Of a stretch of 64,000 nt of DNA, positions 35,458 through 45,474 are shown piece after piece. Source of the stretch: an uncultured Pigmentiphaga sp. (GTDB lineage Bacteria; Pseudomonadota; Gammaproteobacteria; Burkholderiales; Burkholderiaceae_B); the NCBI GenBank assembly GCA_937891425.1, contig CALAGD010000024.1, positions 124,001 to 188,000 of the forward strand. The letters run 5' to 3'. The translations under genes were made by a program, and so were the position numbers. A model generated the notes under the pieces. It worked only from the letters and a program-made list of their open reading frames with translations. It was not told the origin of the DNA and did not search any database. How positions within the stretch are numbered: the stretch's first letter is position 1; every line of letters begins with the position of its first letter.

Positions 35458-36930
35458 CTACCGCGAGGGTCGGACCGGCACCCATTGCGTCAGATCACCA
35501 CGACGTACGAGCAGCGCGTTCGTTCGCGAACGGTCGAGCTTGGACACGACTTCGTCAAACTGACGGGCGTTTTCGATCTCGACATCGTTCACCCCGAGGA
35601 TGACGTCACCGACCGCGATGCCCGAAGGAGCCGTGCGCGGGTCGATTGCCTCGACGCGCACACCACCGCGCACGCCCAGAGCCTGCTGATCGGCTGACGA
35701 CAGATCCGCTACCTTCAATCCGAGCTTGTTCATGCCGGCGGTATCGGGCGTCTTGTCTTTACCGGATGCAGCCGTCCCGGCGGGTTCGGCTTCCAGGCGT
35801 CCCACCGTGACCGTGAGGTCAAGCGCCTTGCCACGACGCCATACCTTGATCTTGGCCTTCGAGCCCGGCTTGCTGGCGCCCACCAGACGCGGCAGGTCGG
35901 ACACGCGCTTCACTTCAACGCCGTTGTACTCGAGCACCACATCACCCGGCTCGACCCCCGCTTTGGCGGCAGGACCATCACGCTCGACGCTGCTGACAAG
36001 AGCGCCTCGGGCGCGATCAAGACCGAGTGCCTTGGCCACTTCATCGCTGACTTCGCCGATCTGCACTCCGATGCGACCCCGCGTCACCTTGCCCGTCGCC
36101 TTCAGCTGATCGGCTACCAGCATGGCTTCATCGATGGGAATGGCCAAAGAGATGCCCATGAATCCGCCGCTGCGGGATACGATCTGTGAGTTGATGCCGA
36201 CCACCTCGCCGTTGAGGTTGACGAGGGGACCACCCGAGTTGCCCGGGTTGACGGCTACGTCGGTCTGGATGAACGGCAGGTAATCACCGGTGTCGCGGCC
36301 AATCGCGCTGACGATACCCGCGGTGACGGTGGATTCCAGGCCGAACGGTGATCCGAATGCTAGCACCCAGTCACCCTTTCTCAGTTTCTTGGGATTGCCG
36401 ACCTTGAGGGCGGGCGCGTTGCGGATATCGACCTTCAGCAACGCAACATCGGTACGCTGATCGGAGCCGACCAGTTCCGCGTCGAACTCACGCCCATCGG
36501 ATAGCGTGACCCGGATGCCGTCAGCGCCGTCGATGACGTGGTGGTTGGTGAGGATGTACCCGTCGGACGAAATGAAGAAGCCTGAACCGAGCCCCCGGGG
36601 CACGGTGCGCTCTTCGCCATCGGAATCGGGGCCAGGAGCCGGCCCGCGGCGCCCGGGGTTGGGCATGCCAGGCATCAGATCAGGGCCGAAGAACCAGCGA
36701 AACAGTTCGTACGGGTCACTTCCGCCACCGGGACCGCGACCCGACACGCGGATCGACGCGGTCGTGCGGATGTTGACCACGCCCGGGTCGACCTTTTCTA
36801 CGATGGGAGTGAAATCCGGCAAGTCAAGCTGCTGTGCGCTGGCAGGTGCGCCCGCGACCAGCCCAAGACCCAGACCTAGCGCAACTACACTGGCCAGGCG
36901 GCGCATGGATTGCACGAACTCAAACGTCAT
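35458..36930 (-). CDS. degP: Periplasmic serine protease, DegP/MucD type
   Basis: A 490-residue HtrA-family protease/chaperone. A signal peptide spans about 1-32 (SVVALGLGLGLVAGAPASA). The triad is His131 (TNHHVI), Asp161 (RTDVALLKV) and Ser232 (VNPGNSGGPL), followed by two PDZ domains, the second ending TQWVPVRP. DegP degrades misfolded envelope proteins and, in MucD form, feeds back on the sigma-E system. The start ATG 36930 has GGAG seven bases upstream. It is the last gene of the rpoE-rseA-rseB-degP series, with 250 bp between it and rseB that could hold its own promoter. Confidence 0.96.
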   Translation of the reverse strand: MTFEFVQSMRRLASVVALGLGLGLVAGAPASAQQLDLPDFTPIVEKVDPGVVNIRTTASIRVSGRGPGGGSDPYELFRWFFGPDLMPGMPNPGRRGPAPGPDSDGEERTVPRGLGSGFFISSDGYILTNHHVIDGADGIRVTLSDGREFDAELVGSDQRTDVALLKVDIRNAPALKVGNPKKLRKGDWVLAFGSPFGLESTVTAGIVSAIGRDTGDYLPFIQTDVAVNPGNSGGPLVNLNGEVVGINSQIVSRSGGFMGISLAIPIDEAMLVADQLKATGKVTRGRIGVQIGEVSDEVAKALGLDRARGALVSSVERDGPAAKAGVEPGDVVLEYNGVEVKRVSDLPRLVGASKPGSKAKIKVWRRGKALDLTVTVGRLEAEPAGTAASGKDKTPDTAGMNKLGLKVADLSSADQQALGVRGGVRVEAIDPRTAPSGIAVGDVILGVNDVEIENARQFDEVVSKLDRSRTNALLVRRGDLTQWVPVRPSR

Positions 36931-37180
36931 TTGCAACTCCGAATTGATATTGATTGGAACCCGGGGCAACAGCTAACCCAGTCCCCAGGGAATGAATGCG
37001 ACCCCCCGCGCCGCACAGGCCGTGCCCGACGACTGCACGCCAGAGTACCAGGTGTTACGAAGCTTCCGACCAGAAAATTGCGCTTTTGTTCGCACTTTCA
37101 AGAGGTATCCGTGCACAAAACTTGCGCGCGCCCATTGACGCGCGCTGGTCGGATCAAAAAAACCGTCGTAGTTGCTGCGA

Positions 37181-38227
37181 TTACCGTGCGCTCGCCTGGG
37201 CGATATCAGGCCGCACCCGCGTCTGGGCTGCCACCGAGCGTACGGTACGTATCGGCACCTCCCCCAGCACCGTCAGCCAGAAATCATCCTGGCGGCTGCG
37301 GTGTACGCTGGTGGCGCCATGTTCGGTAGTGGTGCTGATGTCGCCACGCTCAGGCGTCCAGTCCTCGATGAAGATTGAAATGGCCGCCAGACCGTCGGAC
37401 AGTACTACCTGGTGCACGTTCTTCTTGTGCTTCAGATTGCGCCGCCACTGACGAACGACCTTGAAACCCGCAGGTATCCCGATCTCCCAACCTTTGGCGA
37501 GCAGATCTACCGGCTCTCCGATGCGGATGCGCTGCCAGCCATCCGGATTGTGCGGAGATCTCAGAAGGTGACGTTCGGCATCAGGTCCGATGTGAACCTC
37601 CGAGAACGCGATCTGTTCGAGGACATCACCCTGGGCATTGCGCGTCTGCACTTTCAGCAGCAGGTTTGTTTCCAGATCGACGCACAACTGGTACCCCCAA
37701 CGCAGCTCGTCGCGGGGCACCACATGCACGACGCGGCAGGGCCGACCGGCGACTCGCCCTTGGTCGGGGTCGAGCTCAATGGCATAGTACTGTGCAAGCT
37801 CGCGTACATCGCCACTGAACAGGCCGGGGAAATGGTCCATGTCGCGTTCGTCAACCAGCACCATCTGACGCTCGGGAACCAGGCTTTCGACGATGTTGTT
37901 GTGCCTGATGAACTCGCGCTGGGCCGGACTGTCGAGGACCTCCACCCGCTGCCGCTCCCCTGATTCGTCGACGATGTGCGCGATCTGTGAAGAAAACAGG
38001 GTTTGTCCCTGCTGGAACGTAAAGATGCCGGTGTAATCGAGATCATGGGCCGCGCGTTGCAGACGCGCCATGATCTGCAGACCCATGTCGTCGAACTGCG
38101 GCTCGTCGCTGCCCGCCCACGCGGGCGTGCTGACCAGAACCAGAGCGATCGAGACGCCCCGACCCCAGGCGCACAAGCGCCGACCGACACCCAGCAATGC
38201 CCGTTGGCCACGCATCGTGCTCGACAT
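37181..38227 (-). CDS. rseB: Sigma-E factor regulatory protein RseB (MucB)
   Basis: A 348-residue periplasmic protein that binds the RseA anti-sigma factor and protects it from cleavage until stress lipopolysaccharide or lipoproteins displace it. A signal peptide (RGVSIALVLVSTPAWAG) precedes the family start MGLQIMARLQRAAHDLDYTGIFTFQQG. The C-terminal MucB domain includes AKGWEIGIPAGFKVVRQWRRNL. The ATG at 38227 follows the rseA TAG by one base; an upstream in-frame codon at 38266 would overlap rseA. Length and order are normal for the operon. Confidence 0.95.
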   Translation of the reverse strand: MSSTMRGQRALLGVGRRLCAWGRGVSIALVLVSTPAWAGSDEPQFDDMGLQIMARLQRAAHDLDYTGIFTFQQGQTLFSSQIAHIVDESGERQRVEVLDSPAQREFIRHNNIVESLVPERQMVLVDERDMDHFPGLFSGDVRELAQYYAIELDPDQGRVAGRPCRVVHVVPRDELRWGYQLCVDLETNLLLKVQTRNAQGDVLEQIAFSEVHIGPDAERHLLRSPHNPDGWQRIRIGEPVDLLAKGWEIGIPAGFKVVRQWRRNLKHKKNVHQVVLSDGLAAISIFIEDWTPERGDISTTTEHGATSVHRSRQDDFWLTVLGEVPIRTVRSVAAQTRVRPDIAQASAR

Positions 38228-38228
38228 G

Positions 38229-38759
38229 CTACTGTTGCCCCATGTCGAGTTCGCTACCGGCCCCAACCGTGGTAAAGCCGGCAGAATGGCGATGTACGTC
38301 GAGATAGTCGACCAGTAGCGGCGTGTTGCTCAACGAGGCGGAAGTAAACCTGCCTTCCGACGCCTGCGCGCTGGCCTGCAACGAACGCGTCGTGGGTGCG
38401 ATGAGAGGTTGCGCCATCCAGGTAACGGCGACGACCGCCGCCACCAGCGCCACGCCCGGCACTGCGTACCGGCCGATGAAACGCATCGCCGTACGACGTC
38501 GAGGAGCCACGATGGGAGGCTCGGTCTCGAGCGCGGCTGCGAGCCGCCGATTGAACGTCGGCGATACGGAGATGGCGAGCTCTTCGGAGCGCAGCACGTC
38601 GCCGATGAAGTGATAAGTAGCCCATTGAGCGCGCACAGTGTCGGACCGCAACAGCTCTGCCGGGAGGTCGGCTTCGTTATCCATGAAAGCCGAAAGCAAT
38701 TCCGCGACCCTCACGTGGTCGTCTGCTTGAGCTTCGTTCTGCGTAGGCACTGCACTCAT
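38229..38759 (-). CDS. rseA: Anti-sigma-E factor RseA
   Basis: A 176-residue single-pass inner-membrane protein. The cytoplasmic N-terminal domain (VAELLSAFMDNEADLPAELL) binds sigma-E, and a transmembrane helix follows at GVALVAAVVAVTWMAQPLI. The periplasmic part is short. Site-1 and site-2 protease cleavage of such proteins frees sigma-E on envelope stress. ATG 38759 has AAGGAG well placed; a frame extension to 38819 has no family sequence. It follows rpoE and precedes rseB in the usual order. Confidence 0.95.
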   Translation of the reverse strand: MSAVPTQNEAQADDHVRVAELLSAFMDNEADLPAELLRSDTVRAQWATYHFIGDVLRSEELAISVSPTFNRRLAAALETEPPIVAPRRRTAMRFIGRYAVPGVALVAAVVAVTWMAQPLIAPTTRSLQASAQASEGRFTSASLSNTPLLVDYLDVHRHSAGFTTVGAGSELDMGQQ

Positions 38760-38837
38760 GACCTGGCTCCTTGCCCGTTCACAGCTCGCACTCGGGCTGG
38801 CATTCACACGTTCGAACAAGCAACACTGCCATATGGT

Positions 38838-39437
38838 TCACCAGCGTCGGTCGTCGCCTACGTCCAGCAAGGGCCGCAGACGCCTGGCGATCGCCTCGCG
38901 CGCACGAAATATGCGCGAACGAACCGTACCTATGGGACAGTTCATGGTCTCGGCGATCTCTTCGTAGCTGAGGCCTTCAATTTCGCGCAGAACGATGGCA
39001 GTGCGTAACTCCTCCGGCAGCTCTTCAATGGCGCGGTTTACTGTTTCTGCAATTTCCCGACTCGCGAACGCTGCTTCCGGAGTATCGATATCGCTTAGGT
39101 TGTCGGTTTCGTTAAAAGTTTCACCGTCTTCGTTTTCGAGCATGGGCCCGCCCGATGGCCTACGGCGTTCGGCCGCAAGATGGTTCTTGGCCGTATTGAC
39201 CGCGATGCGATACAACCAGGTGTAGAAAGCGCTATCGCCCCGAAAATTGGGCAGCGCGCGGTAGGCCTTGATGAACGCTTCCTGCGCCACATCCTCGATT
39301 TCGGAAGGATCGTGGATGAAGCGCGAAAGCAGGCGCATGATCCGGCGCTGATACTTGAGGATGAGAAGGTTGAACGCAGCCTTGTCGCCCCTTTGTACCC
39401 GCTCGACCAGAGCGATATCGGCATCTTGCTGGCTCAT
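38838..39437 (-). CDS. rpoE: RNA polymerase sigma factor RpoE (sigma-24)
   Basis: A 199-residue ECF sigma factor. Region 2 is at FNLLILKYQRRIMRLLSRFI and DVAQEAFIKAYRALPNF (the -10 contact), and region 4 is at LPEELRTAIVLREIEGLSYEEIAETMNCPIGTVRSRIFRAREAI (the -35 contact). The linker between them, rich in acidic residues (LENEDGETFNETDNLSDIDTPE), is typical of the sigma-E branch. ATG 39437 gives the right length and overlaps the TGA of the upstream small gene in ATGA, so the small gene and rpoE are coupled. It directs the envelope-stress regulon. Confidence 0.97.
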   Translation of the reverse strand: MSQQDADIALVERVQRGDKAAFNLLILKYQRRIMRLLSRFIHDPSEIEDVAQEAFIKAYRALPNFRGDSAFYTWLYRIAVNTAKNHLAAERRRPSGGPMLENEDGETFNETDNLSDIDTPEAAFASREIAETVNRAIEELPEELRTAIVLREIEGLSYEEIAETMNCPIGTVRSRIFRAREAIARRLRPLLDVGDDRRW

Positions 39438-39757
39438 GCGCGGGCACCTTGCTGCATGCGCCATTGCACGGCAACACACAGGCTTCGCCATACGCTGGGC
39501 GCAACGCTGCCGGCCCAGATGGTGCAGCGCACACGCCGGGAGCGCTGACTGGCGGCAGACGTGATGACCCCGGACACGGTTATCCAGCGAATGCCGGGGC
39601 CAGTATGGATGGCATCGGGCCAGACGGCGTACCAACGACCGTCAGGCGCCTGCCAGCGCCACCATCCGCGGGTATCGACCTGAATCTGCCGGGGCGAGCG
39701 AGGCCGCCACCAGGCCGGTCGCACCACGCCACTAACCGCCAAGCGTGATCCCGGCAT
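39434..39757 (-). CDS. Small Trp/Arg-rich protein of unknown function, coupled to rpoE
   Basis: A 107-residue protein lying between fabF and rpoE. Its TGA (39436-39434) overlaps the rpoE ATG as ATGA. It is unusually rich in Trp and Arg (ten Trp, e.g. RGWWRWQAPDGRWYAVWPD) and has WxxSLCVAVQWRMQQ near the end. I recall a hypothetical gene at this place in relatives, with possible faint similarity to the YgfX/CptA small membrane proteins, but I do not assign it. The start ATG 39757 has GAGG at a rather long spacing of 10. The coupling and strand agreement argue that it is real. Confidence 0.65.
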   Translation of the reverse strand: MPGSRLAVSGVVRPAWWRPRSPRQIQVDTRGWWRWQAPDGRWYAVWPDAIHTGPGIRWITVSGVITSAASQRSRRVRCTIWAGSVAPSVWRSLCVAVQWRMQQGARA

Positions 39758-39775
39758 GCGTGCTGCCTCGAGTGA

Positions 39776-41005
39776 TTACACCCGGCGCACCAACAAGGTT
39801 CCGTTGGTACCGCCGAAACCAAACGAGTTCGACAAGGCGTTCTCGATGCGGAGCTCGCGTGCGGAGTTGGCGCAGTAATCGAGATCGCATTCCGGGTCTT
39901 GATTGAAAATGTTGATGGTCGGCGGAGAAACCTGGTGATACACGGCCAGGGTAGTGAAGACCGCCTCGACACCACCCGCGGCACCCAGCAGGTGCCCGGT
40001 CATGGACTTGGTGGAATTCACGACGAGCTTGTAGGCGTGATCGCCGAAGGCAAGTTTGATGGCCTCGGTTTCGTTCTTGTCGCCCAGTGGGGTGGACGTG
40101 CCGTGAGCGTTGATGTATTGCACCTCGTCGGGGTTGACGCCACCATTACGCAGTGCGTTGAGCATCCCGCGACGGGGGCCGTCACGATCGGGCGCGGTAA
40201 TGTGATAGGCGTCGGAGCTCATGCCGTAGCCTGCCAGCTCGCCATAGATGCGGGCGCCACGCGCCTTCGCATGTTCATATTCTTCAAGCACCAGGACACC
40301 CGCGCCTTCGCCCAGCACGAAGCCGTCCCGATCGCGATCCCAAGGGCGCGAGGCGGTCTTGGGGTCGTCGTTGCGCGTGGACAGGGCGCGCATGGCTGCG
40401 AAACCGCCAATGCCCAGCGGAGACACGGTGGATTCAGCGCCGCCGGCGAGCATGATGTCGGCGTCGCCGTATTCGATCAGACGTGCTGCATCGCCAATGC
40501 AGTGCAACCCCGTGGTACAGGCCGACACGACTGAATAGCTTGGCCCCTTGAGCCCGAACATGATCGACAGCTGGCCCGAGATCATGTTGATGAGTGAACT
40601 GGGCACGAAGAACGGAGAGATGCGGCGCGGGCCCCGCTCGATCAGTTCCTGATGGGTTTCTTCGATGCGCGGCAAGCCACCGATACCCGACCCGACGATG
40701 ACACCGATGCGATCGGCATTGGCTTCGGTAACTTCAAGGCCGCTATCCTTCCAGGCCTGAACACCGGCAGCAATGCCATAGTGAATGAACGTGTCGAGCT
40801 GCCGTGCCTCCTTGGCGGGAATATATTGCGTGATGTCGAAGTTGCGGACTTCGCCGGCAATATGGCACGAAAAGGGGCTCGAATCGAAACGGGTGATGGT
40901 GTCGATTCCGGAACGGCCGTTCACGAGATTGTCCCATGCGGTGGAAGTATCATTGCCAACCGGAGAGACGATCCCCAAACCGGTGATCACGACGCGTCGT
41001 TTCAC
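39776..41005 (-). CDS. fabF: 3-oxoacyl-ACP synthase II (beta-ketoacyl-ACP synthase II)
   Basis: A 409-residue condensing enzyme that elongates acyl-ACP with malonyl-ACP, needed for temperature control of unsaturated fatty acids. Cys163 (SACTTGLHC), and His in NAHGTSTPLGD and KSMTGHLLGA form the Cys-His-His triad. The start is GTG 41005, preceded by AGGAG; an in-frame ATG at 41056 would add about 17 unrelated residues. A 323-bp gap separates it from acpP. Family length is normal. Confidence 0.96.
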   Translation of the reverse strand: MKRRVVITGLGIVSPVGNDTSTAWDNLVNGRSGIDTITRFDSSPFSCHIAGEVRNFDITQYIPAKEARQLDTFIHYGIAAGVQAWKDSGLEVTEANADRIGVIVGSGIGGLPRIEETHQELIERGPRRISPFFVPSSLINMISGQLSIMFGLKGPSYSVVSACTTGLHCIGDAARLIEYGDADIMLAGGAESTVSPLGIGGFAAMRALSTRNDDPKTASRPWDRDRDGFVLGEGAGVLVLEEYEHAKARGARIYGELAGYGMSSDAYHITAPDRDGPRRGMLNALRNGGVNPDEVQYINAHGTSTPLGDKNETEAIKLAFGDHAYKLVVNSTKSMTGHLLGAAGGVEAVFTTLAVYHQVSPPTINIFNQDPECDLDYCANSARELRIENALSNSFGFGGTNGTLLVRRV

Positions 41006-41328
41006 GGAAGACTCCTGCTGATGAGTGGCGACATGCGGAAGCCAACAAGGCGGCAACTCACCGCCCTTGCTTCATGCGGGACGATGCAGACCCCTGCCGA
41101 GACGTCTGCACCGCGAGACGAAACAGGTGCGGCAAACTACCTGTTAGTACGACAGGTTACTTAACCAGCTGCGTCAACTTTCTGCAGTCATCCCCCCCTG
41201 CACACCCTGGTTCACGCGACCTTCTGGCGCCATCAGACGTGCTGCGATCAAGGAACAACCAAAAAAGTTTACGCCGCAGCGCGAGCACATGTGCATGAGC
41301 CGCGCTTCAGGTCAAGCGAGTGCGGCAA
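41006..41328. other. 323-bp spacer between acpP and fabF
   Basis: No gene is supported. An inverted repeat ACCTGT (41139-41144) and ACAGGT (41152-41157) with a 7-nt loop lies here; on the minus strand it is followed by AGTTTG, a weak terminator or processing site. A third ACAGGT occurs at about 41123. The gap is longer than usual in this cluster and may contain a separate fabF promoter that I cannot define. Confidence 0.45.
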
Positions 41329-41568
41329 TTACTTCTTGAGATTGGAGTTGATGTAATCGAGCACCAGTTGGACGGTGGTGAGCTTTTCAGCCTCTTCATC
41401 CGGGATCTCGGTTTCGAATTCGTCTTCAAGAGCCATGACGAGTTCGACCATGTCGAGTGAATCGGCACCGAGGTCGTCAACGAAAGAGGATTCGTTCTTC
41501 ACTTCGGCTTCGTTCACGCCGAGCTGTTCAGCGACGATTTTCTTGACGCGCTGTTCGATGCTTTCCAT
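41329..41568 (-). CDS. acpP: Acyl carrier protein
   Basis: A 79-residue acidic protein, the carrier for all intermediates of fatty acid synthesis. The phosphopantetheine site is Ser37 in [21 protein letters not shown] 41568 has GGAG seven bases upstream. It lies between fabG and fabF as in most bacteria. Nothing unusual is seen. Confidence 0.98.
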   Translation of the reverse strand: MESIEQRVKKIVAEQLGVNEAEVKNESSFVDDLGADSLDMVELVMALEDEFETEIPDEEAEKLTTVQLVLDYINSNLKK

Positions 41569-41673
41569 GCAGATCTCCAAAGGTCAAATCCTGCGAATTA
41601 TAGCCAAGTGCCACCTTGCAGCAGCCTATGGCGTGGTGAAAACTTGCCCGCCTTTTCCAGGGAAAGAGGCGGA

Positions 41674-42414
41674 TTACTGCATATACATGCCGCCGTTGAC
41701 GTGCAGCGTGACGCCCGTAATGTACCCCGCGGCAGGCGAACTGAGGAAGGCCACGCTATGTGCGATGTCTTCGGGACTGCCCAGGCGCCCCAACGGAATT
41801 TGGGCGCGCAATGCTTCGACCCGGGCATCATCGAGCGCACGGGTCATGTCGGTGTCGATGAACCCGGGCGCGACACAGTTGACCGTGATGTTGCGGCTGG
41901 CCAGCTCGCGCGCCAAGGCGCGCGTCATGCCTGCGACTCCGGCCTTGGCTGCAGCATAGTTGGCCTGCCCGACGTTGCCGCTGGCACCCACCACGGAGGT
42001 GATATTGATGATACGCCCCCAGCGGGCTTTCATCATGCCCTTCATGACCGCGCGCGACAACTGGAATACGGCCGTCAGGTTGGTGTCGATGACGGCGTCC
42101 CAGTCTTCGTCCTTCATGCGCATCGCAAGCGAGTCGCGCGTGATGCCGGCATTGTTGACCAGGATGTGCGGTCCACCCTGCTCGGTCTTGCCGATCTCTT
42201 CGACCAGTGCCTCGACGGCGGATTTGTCGTTGACGTTGAGCACCACGCCCCGGCCTCCATAGGGGGCCAGCGCCTGGGTGATGGATTCGGCACCGGTCTC
42301 GGAAGTCGCGGTTCCAATCACGTGCGCACCGCGCGCAGCCAGTTCCAGGGCGATGGCGCGCCCGATGCCCCGAGAGGCGCCCGTTACCAACGCGGTCTTG
42401 TCCTTGAGTTCCAT
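41674..42414 (-). CDS. fabG: 3-oxoacyl-ACP reductase
   Basis: A 246-residue short-chain dehydrogenase that reduces 3-oxoacyl-ACP with NADPH. The cofactor motif is TGASRGIG (11-18), NNAG at 87-90, and the catalytic triad Ser140, Tyr153 and Lys157 (SVVGASGNVGQANYAAAK). The C-terminal VTLHVNGGMYMQ is typical of FabG. It follows fabD by 22 bp, before acpP. The start ATG 42414 is supported by family length; a long upstream extension exists in frame but covers fabD. Confidence 0.97.
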   Translation of the reverse strand: MELKDKTALVTGASRGIGRAIALELAARGAHVIGTATSETGAESITQALAPYGGRGVVLNVNDKSAVEALVEEIGKTEQGGPHILVNNAGITRDSLAMRMKDEDWDAVIDTNLTAVFQLSRAVMKGMMKARWGRIINITSVVGASGNVGQANYAAAKAGVAGMTRALARELASRNITVNCVAPGFIDTDMTRALDDARVEALRAQIPLGRLGSPEDIAHSVAFLSSPAAGYITGVTLHVNGGMYMQ

Positions 42415-42436
42415 GGGAATTGCATGCTCCGGAAGT

Positions 42437-43366
42437 TCAGGCGGTAGCTGCCAGTGCGGCCTCAAGCGAGGCCGGATCGGTAATTGCCAAAGCAGTGATC
42501 GAACCGTCGATGCGCTTGACCAGCCCGGTAAGAACCTTGCCTGGGCCGCACTCGACAATATGCGAAACTCCCTGCGCCTTCATGGCCTGTATGGTTTCCA
42601 CCCAACGCACGGGATGCCACGCCTGCCGTACCAGCGCATCGGCGATGGCAGCGGGCTCAGCGGGCGACGCCACGTCGACGTTGTTGATGACCGGTACCTG
42701 GGGCACGGATAACGTGATCCTGTCGATGGCGACCCGCAGTACCTCGGCTGCAGGCTGCAACAGGCTGGAATGGAAGGGCGCGGACACCGGCAGGGGCAAA
42801 GCACGCTTCGCGCCCGCTGCTCTGGCCGCATTGCAGGCACGCTCTACGGCGCCCTTGTGCCCCGCAATCACGACCTGTGCGGGAGCATTGAAATTGACCG
42901 CTTCAACCACTTCGCCCTGAGCGGATTCGGCACAGACCCGGCGCACGGAGTCGTCGTCGAGGCCGAGGATGGCCGCCATGCCACCCTCACCAACCGGCAC
43001 CGCAGACTGCATGGCCTCGGCACGGATTCGCACCAGGCGTACGGCGTCTTCCAGCGAAAGGACGCCGGCGGCCGTCAGCGCCGTGTACTCGCCCAGACTA
43101 TGGCCTGCCATGACATCAGGGGTACGCCCCCCGGCGGCCTTCCAGGCTGCATAGACCGCATAGCCTGCCGTGAGCATGGCCGGCTGCGTATTGACCGTGA
43201 GGTTGAGCGCCTCAGCCGGGCCATTCGCGATGAGGCCGGCGATGTCCTGATCGAGCGCCTTGCCGGCGCGGTCGAGCACGTCGGCAACGGCAACATTGCC
43301 TGCGAACGCATCGAGCATGCCGGCCGATTGGGATCCTTGTCCAGGGAATACGAATGCAATTTTCAT
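42437..43366 (-). CDS. fabD: Malonyl-CoA:ACP transacylase
   Basis: A 309-residue enzyme that moves the malonyl group from CoA to ACP. The N-terminal FVFPGQGSQ and active-site Ser90 (AGHSLGEYTA) are clear, with the partner His in VSAPFHSSLL. It sits between fabH and fabG with short gaps. Length is normal, and the start ATG 43366 is unambiguous. Confidence 0.97.
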   Translation of the reverse strand: MKIAFVFPGQGSQSAGMLDAFAGNVAVADVLDRAGKALDQDIAGLIANGPAEALNLTVNTQPAMLTAGYAVYAAWKAAGGRTPDVMAGHSLGEYTALTAAGVLSLEDAVRLVRIRAEAMQSAVPVGEGGMAAILGLDDDSVRRVCAESAQGEVVEAVNFNAPAQVVIAGHKGAVERACNAARAAGAKRALPLPVSAPFHSSLLQPAAEVLRVAIDRITLSVPQVPVINNVDVASPAEPAAIADALVRQAWHPVRWVETIQAMKAQGVSHIVECGPGKVLTGLVKRIDGSITALAITDPASLEAALAATA

Positions 43367-43429
43367 GGTGGTCTTCAGTTGGCAACTGCCTGCCTGGTAG
43401 CCGCGATGATACTGGGGGAGCCCCGAGGT

Positions 43430-44419
43430 TCAAAGCCTCAGCAGCACACTGCCCCAGGTGAACCCGCCACCTACGCCCTGCAGCAGGATGGTTTGCCCGG
43501 GCTGGACCCGGCCCTCGCGCAGTGCGGTGTCGAGCGCCAGCGGCACGCTTGCGGCCGACGTATTGGCGTGACGATCCACCGTGATCACGACCCGTTCGGC
43601 GGGCAGCCCGAGACGGCGTGCCAGTGCGTTGATGATGCGCACGTTCGCCTGGTGCGGGATGACACGGTCAATGCTTGACACGTCGATGCCGGCCTGCTCG
43701 CATGCCTCGTGGGCCGACTGGCTCAGCACCGTTACCGCCAGTTTGAAAACCGCTTGCCCGTCCATGCGCAGGAACGGGTCACCGCTGACATCGCCGTAGG
43801 CCACGCTGCCTGCCGCGCAGAGTATGCGCGACTGGGACCCATCAGCGTGCAGGTTCGCTGCGAGGATTCCACGCTGCTCATGACCCGGACTCTCGTCGGC
43901 CTTGAGCACGACGGCGCCCGCGCCATCGCCGAACAGGACACACGTGGAACGATCGCTCCAGTCGAGGATGCGCGAGAAGACCTCGGCACCAATGACCAGC
44001 GCGCACCGCGCCCGCCCTGCGCGGATGAAACTGTCTGCAGTGGTGAGTGCATACACGAAACCGCTGCAGACCGCCTGGACGTCGAAGGCCGCCCCGCCTC
44101 GCGCACCCAGCCTGTCTTGCACGAGGCAGGCCGTGCTGGGGAAGATGTAATCGGGAGTGGATGTGGCAACGATGATGAGGTCGACGTCAGCCGGGGTGAG
44201 ATTGGCATCCGCCAAGGCGCTCCGCGCTGCTTCGGTGGCGAGCATGCTGGTGGTAACGCCACGCTCGGCCAGATGGCGTTGCCTGATGCCGGTACGCTCG
44301 ACGATCCACTGGTCGGAAGTTTCGATGCCGCGGGTAGCAAGCTCGCTTGCGAGTTCATCGTTGCTGACCACGCGGGGCGGCAGATAACTGCCGGTACCGG
44401 CTATGACCGATGCTGTCAT
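43430..44419 (-). CDS. fabH: 3-oxoacyl-ACP synthase III
   Basis: A 329-residue initiating condensing enzyme that joins acetyl-CoA with malonyl-ACP. Cys118 ([11 protein letters not shown]), His in IPHQANVRI and Asn in RHANTSAAS form the triad. ATG 44419 has AGGAG with good spacing. It starts 11 bp after plsX ends. Order plsX-fabH-fabD-fabG-acpP-fabF is standard. Confidence 0.97.
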   Translation of the reverse strand: MTASVIAGTGSYLPPRVVSNDELASELATRGIETSDQWIVERTGIRQRHLAERGVTTSMLATEAARSALADANLTPADVDLIIVATSTPDYIFPSTACLVQDRLGARGGAAFDVQAVCSGFVYALTTADSFIRAGRARCALVIGAEVFSRILDWSDRSTCVLFGDGAGAVVLKADESPGHEQRGILAANLHADGSQSRILCAAGSVAYGDVSGDPFLRMDGQAVFKLAVTVLSQSAHEACEQAGIDVSSIDRVIPHQANVRIINALARRLGLPAERVVITVDRHANTSAASVPLALDTALREGRVQPGQTILLQGVGGGFTWGSVLLRL

Positions 44420-44430
44420 GTCTCTCCTGC

Positions 44431-45450
44431 CTAATTCGGGCTGCTGATGAATTGTGCCATTGCATGGGCCGTCCGCTCCTGCAGACCGCCCGCGACAGCA
44501 TCGTGCAGCCTTCGCAATGCGCACTGGAAACCGAACTGGTCGGCTGATCCGTGACTTTTGAAGACAACTCCACGTAACCCCAGAAGCGCCGCGCCATTGT
44601 AACGGCGCGAATCGGTCTGTTGCCGGAAGCGATTGAGAACCGGCGTTGCAACCAGCCCGGAGAGCATGGTCATGGGGTTGCGCTGGAACTCGCGCCGCAA
44701 CATGACGGCAACCATTTTCGCGAGGCCTTCGGTGGCCTTGAGAACGACGTTGCCCACGAAACCGTCGCAGACGACGACATCGACCGACCCCTTGAAAATC
44801 TCATTGCCTTCGACATTGCCATGGAAGTTGATGAGCGAACTGGCACGCAACAGTTCGGCTGCTTCCTTGACGACGTCATTGCCCTTGATGACTTCCGCCC
44901 CGACGTTGAGCAGTCCGACACGCGGACGCTCGATGCCGTCGATGGCCGACACGAGGGCTGACCCCATGAACGCAAACTGCAGGAGATGCTCTGCAGTGCA
45001 ATCGACATTGGCGCCCAGGTCGAGCATCGTGGTGGCCCGTCCCACCCCGTTCGGAATGGAGGCCGTGAGCGCGGGGCGATCGATACCGTCGAGCGTCTTG
45101 AGGACGTAACGGGTGATCGCCATCCAGGCACCCGTGTTCCCGGCAGAAATGCAGGCCTCGGCGTTGCCCTCCTTGACGAGCTTCGCCGCGACTCGCATGG
45201 ATGAATCCTTCTTGCGACGCAAGGCGACTTCGACCGGGTCGTCCATGGTGATCACTTCACTGGCCGGAACGACCTCGATTCGCGCCCGCACGTCGGCCGA
45301 GGCGCGATTCAGGGCTTCTTCGATTGCCTGCTGCTGGCCAACCAGAAGCAATTTGGCTTGCGGCTGTGACGCACAGAATGCAATCGCCGCCGGCACGGTG
45401 ACGGGCAGACCGTGGTCGCCCCCCATGCAGTCAATCGCAATTCGGATCAT
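44431..45450 (-). CDS. plsX: Phosphate acyltransferase PlsX
   Basis: A 339-residue peripheral membrane enzyme that converts acyl-ACP to acyl-phosphate for phospholipid synthesis. Family segments [12 protein letters not shown] (N-terminus), [41 protein letters not shown], and [28 protein letters not shown] are all seen. It lies between rpmF and fabH. The start ATG 45450 ([11 protein letters not shown]) is clear. Confidence 0.97.
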   Translation of the reverse strand: MIRIAIDCMGGDHGLPVTVPAAIAFCASQPQAKLLLVGQQQAIEEALNRASADVRARIEVVPASEVITMDDPVEVALRRKKDSSMRVAAKLVKEGNAEACISAGNTGAWMAITRYVLKTLDGIDRPALTASIPNGVGRATTMLDLGANVDCTAEHLLQFAFMGSALVSAIDGIERPRVGLLNVGAEVIKGNDVVKEAAELLRASSLINFHGNVEGNEIFKGSVDVVVCDGFVGNVVLKATEGLAKMVAVMLRREFQRNPMTMLSGLVATPVLNRFRQQTDSRRYNGAALLGLRGVVFKSHGSADQFGFQCALRRLHDAVAGGLQERTAHAMAQFISSPN

Positions 45451-45474
45451 GCCCGTGGGCTACTACTGCCTGGG

